Assembly (NCBI RefSeq): GCF_014352935.1
Contig: NZ_CP060694.1
Span: 1,488,001 to 1,552,000 of the forward strand
Source of the DNA: Aliarcobacter cryaerophilus
GTDB taxonomy: Bacteria; Campylobacterota; Campylobacteria; Campylobacterales; Arcobacteraceae
Direction: 5' to 3'
Length of the DNA stretch: 64,000 nucleotides
Shown here: positions 63,205-64,000 of the stretch, one piece after another
How the letters are laid out: each line of letters starts with the position of its first letter
Numbering within the stretch: the first letter of the stretch is position 1
Translations under genes and position numbers: made by a program
Notes under the pieces: model-generated
The model's input: only the letters and a program-made list of their open reading frames with translations
What the model was told of the DNA's origin: nothing
The model's database searches: none

Positions 63205-64000
63205 ATGGAGTTCAAAAAACCAACTATTTTAGTTGTTGATGATATGACAACAACACTACTTTTAATTCATGATCTACTAAAAGATACATACGAAGTAAAA
63301 ATTGCAAAAAGCGGCACAAAAGCTCTTGAAATTTTAGAATCACCAAATGATATAGATTTGATTCTTTTAGATATTGAGATGCCTGATATTAATGGTTATG
63401 ATGTTTGCAGAAAAATAAAAAACAATGAAACTATAAAAAATATTCCAATAATTTTTATAACAGGAAGAACAAGTCAAGAAGATGAAGAGTATGGATTAAA
63501 CTTAGGAGCTATTGACTATATTACAAAACCATTTAACAAAGCAATTGTAAAACTAAGAATAAAAAACTATCTTGATTTAAAAATTAAAAATGATATGCTT
63601 GAAAAATTATCTATGTATGATGGTTTAACAAATATTAGAAATAGAAGATTTTTTGATGAAACTTTTGAAAAAACATTCAATGAAATAAAAAGAGATAAAA
63701 AATCTTTAGCTGTTTTGATGATAGATATAGATTTTTTCAAACCTTATAACGATAACTATGGTCATGGACAAGGAGATGAGACTTTAAGAAAAGTTGCAAA
63801 AGCTCTCGAAAAAACTATAAAAAGAGCATCTGATTTTGTTGCTCGTTATGGTGGTGAAGAGTTTGTAATTTTATTAAAAGATATAAACAAAGATGGTGTT
63901 GAAGCAGTTGCAAATAATCTTTTAAATGCTGTTCGAGAATTAAAAATCACTCATGAATTTTCAAAAATAGAAAACTATGTAACAATTAGTATTGGAGCAT
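63205..64000 (+). CDS. Response regulator with GGDEF domain (PleD/WspR-like), cut by window edge
   Basis: The first 265 codons. A receiver domain shows VVDDMTTTLLLIHDL (acidic pair), ILLDIEMPDINGYDVC (phospho-acceptor Asp), FITGRTSQ and DYITKPFNKA (Lys). A GGDEF domain follows with GGEEF in ARYGGEEFVILLK and RASD five residues before it as an intact RxxD inhibition site; IDIDFFKPYNDNYGHGQGDE binds metal and nucleotide. A phosphorylation-activated diguanylate cyclase is expected. Divergent from htpG. The frame is open at the window end. Confidence 0.93.
   Translation, partial: MEFKKPTILVVDDMTTTLLLIHDLLKDTYEVKIAKSGTKALEILESPNDIDLILLDIEMPDINGYDVCRKIKNNETIKNIPIIFITGRTSQEDEEYGLNLGAIDYITKPFNKAIVKLRIKNYLDLKIKNDMLEKLSMYDGLTNIRNRRFFDETFEKTFNEIKRDKKSLAVLMIDIDFFKPYNDNYGHGQGDETLRKVAKALEKTIKRASDFVARYGGEEFVILLKDINKDGVEAVANNLLNAVRELKITHEFSKIENYVTISIGA

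Overview
This is an AT-rich stretch of a Campylobacterota (epsilonproteobacterial) chromosome, most likely from the Arcobacter/Aliarcobacter group. The evidence is the codon and base composition, tight overlapping operons, the prmA-ftsH pair, the HtpG/MutS/LeuA/TyrS sequences, and the number of GGDEF and chemotaxis proteins. The species cannot be fixed by reading alone. Nearly all genes look chromosomal and housekeeping. I see no prophage, transposase, CRISPR array, integrase or rRNA operon.

Layout. 1-3.9 kb (minus): 5' part of mutS, a c-type haem-binding protein, a thioredoxin-like protein and leuA. leuA is preceded by a previously unlisted leucine-rich leader peptide. 4.1-17.6 kb (mostly minus): ftsH, prmA, dus, an unknown membrane protein, rlmH, a thiE-like gene, accD, metK, glmS, an inositol-monophosphatase-family gene, a cysteine-cluster protein and a chemoreceptor. 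17.9-18.5 kb: six tRNA genes, including two identical initiator tRNAs. 18.6-28.7 kb: a CigR/RcnB-like secreted protein; the apt-trpB-dedA-pepA operon; a secreted ATP-dependent DNA ligase; a small lipoprotein; two adjacent Cys/Met-metabolism PLP enzymes, the second with a fungal-type N-terminal extension; a GNAT and an ABM-domain protein; znuA.

28.7-35.0 kb is the most unusual part. A Fur-family regulator, divergent from znuA across two similar palindromes, overlaps nhaA. nhaA overlaps a compact set of genes: an HMA2-like protein, a ferritin-like protein with a C-terminal membrane segment, three small one- or two-helix Gly-zipper proteins, a P1B-type ATPase with SCALKLATP in place of the CPC motif, and two nested micro-genes. 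This content resembles the ferrosome (fez) iron-storage organelle clusters built around a P1B-6 ATPase. It is the best candidate here for a little-described system.

35.0-50.9 kb: pyrH-rpoZ-spoT-tyrS-NMO-amidase on plus, where the amidase probably starts at a rare AUU codon. Then rplY-pth-lptF/G plus a Nudix gene on minus, and folD-lepB-rpiB-micro-membrane protein-HD protein-helicase on plus. 51-64 kb: three tRNAs; an FMN reductase; a GGDEF/EAL protein; pdxH and a cation-efflux protein; a PAS/GGDEF protein; dbpA and a second dedA; a DUF4197 protein; an unknown protein; htpG under a CIRCE (HrcA) operator whose spacer holds the promoter -10; and the 5' part of a response regulator-diguanylate cyclase.

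Functionally, the window joins translation and cell-envelope housekeeping with metal handling (ZnuA, Fur-type regulator, P1B ATPase, ferritin-like protein, CDF exporter) and c-di-GMP signalling (three GGDEF proteins).
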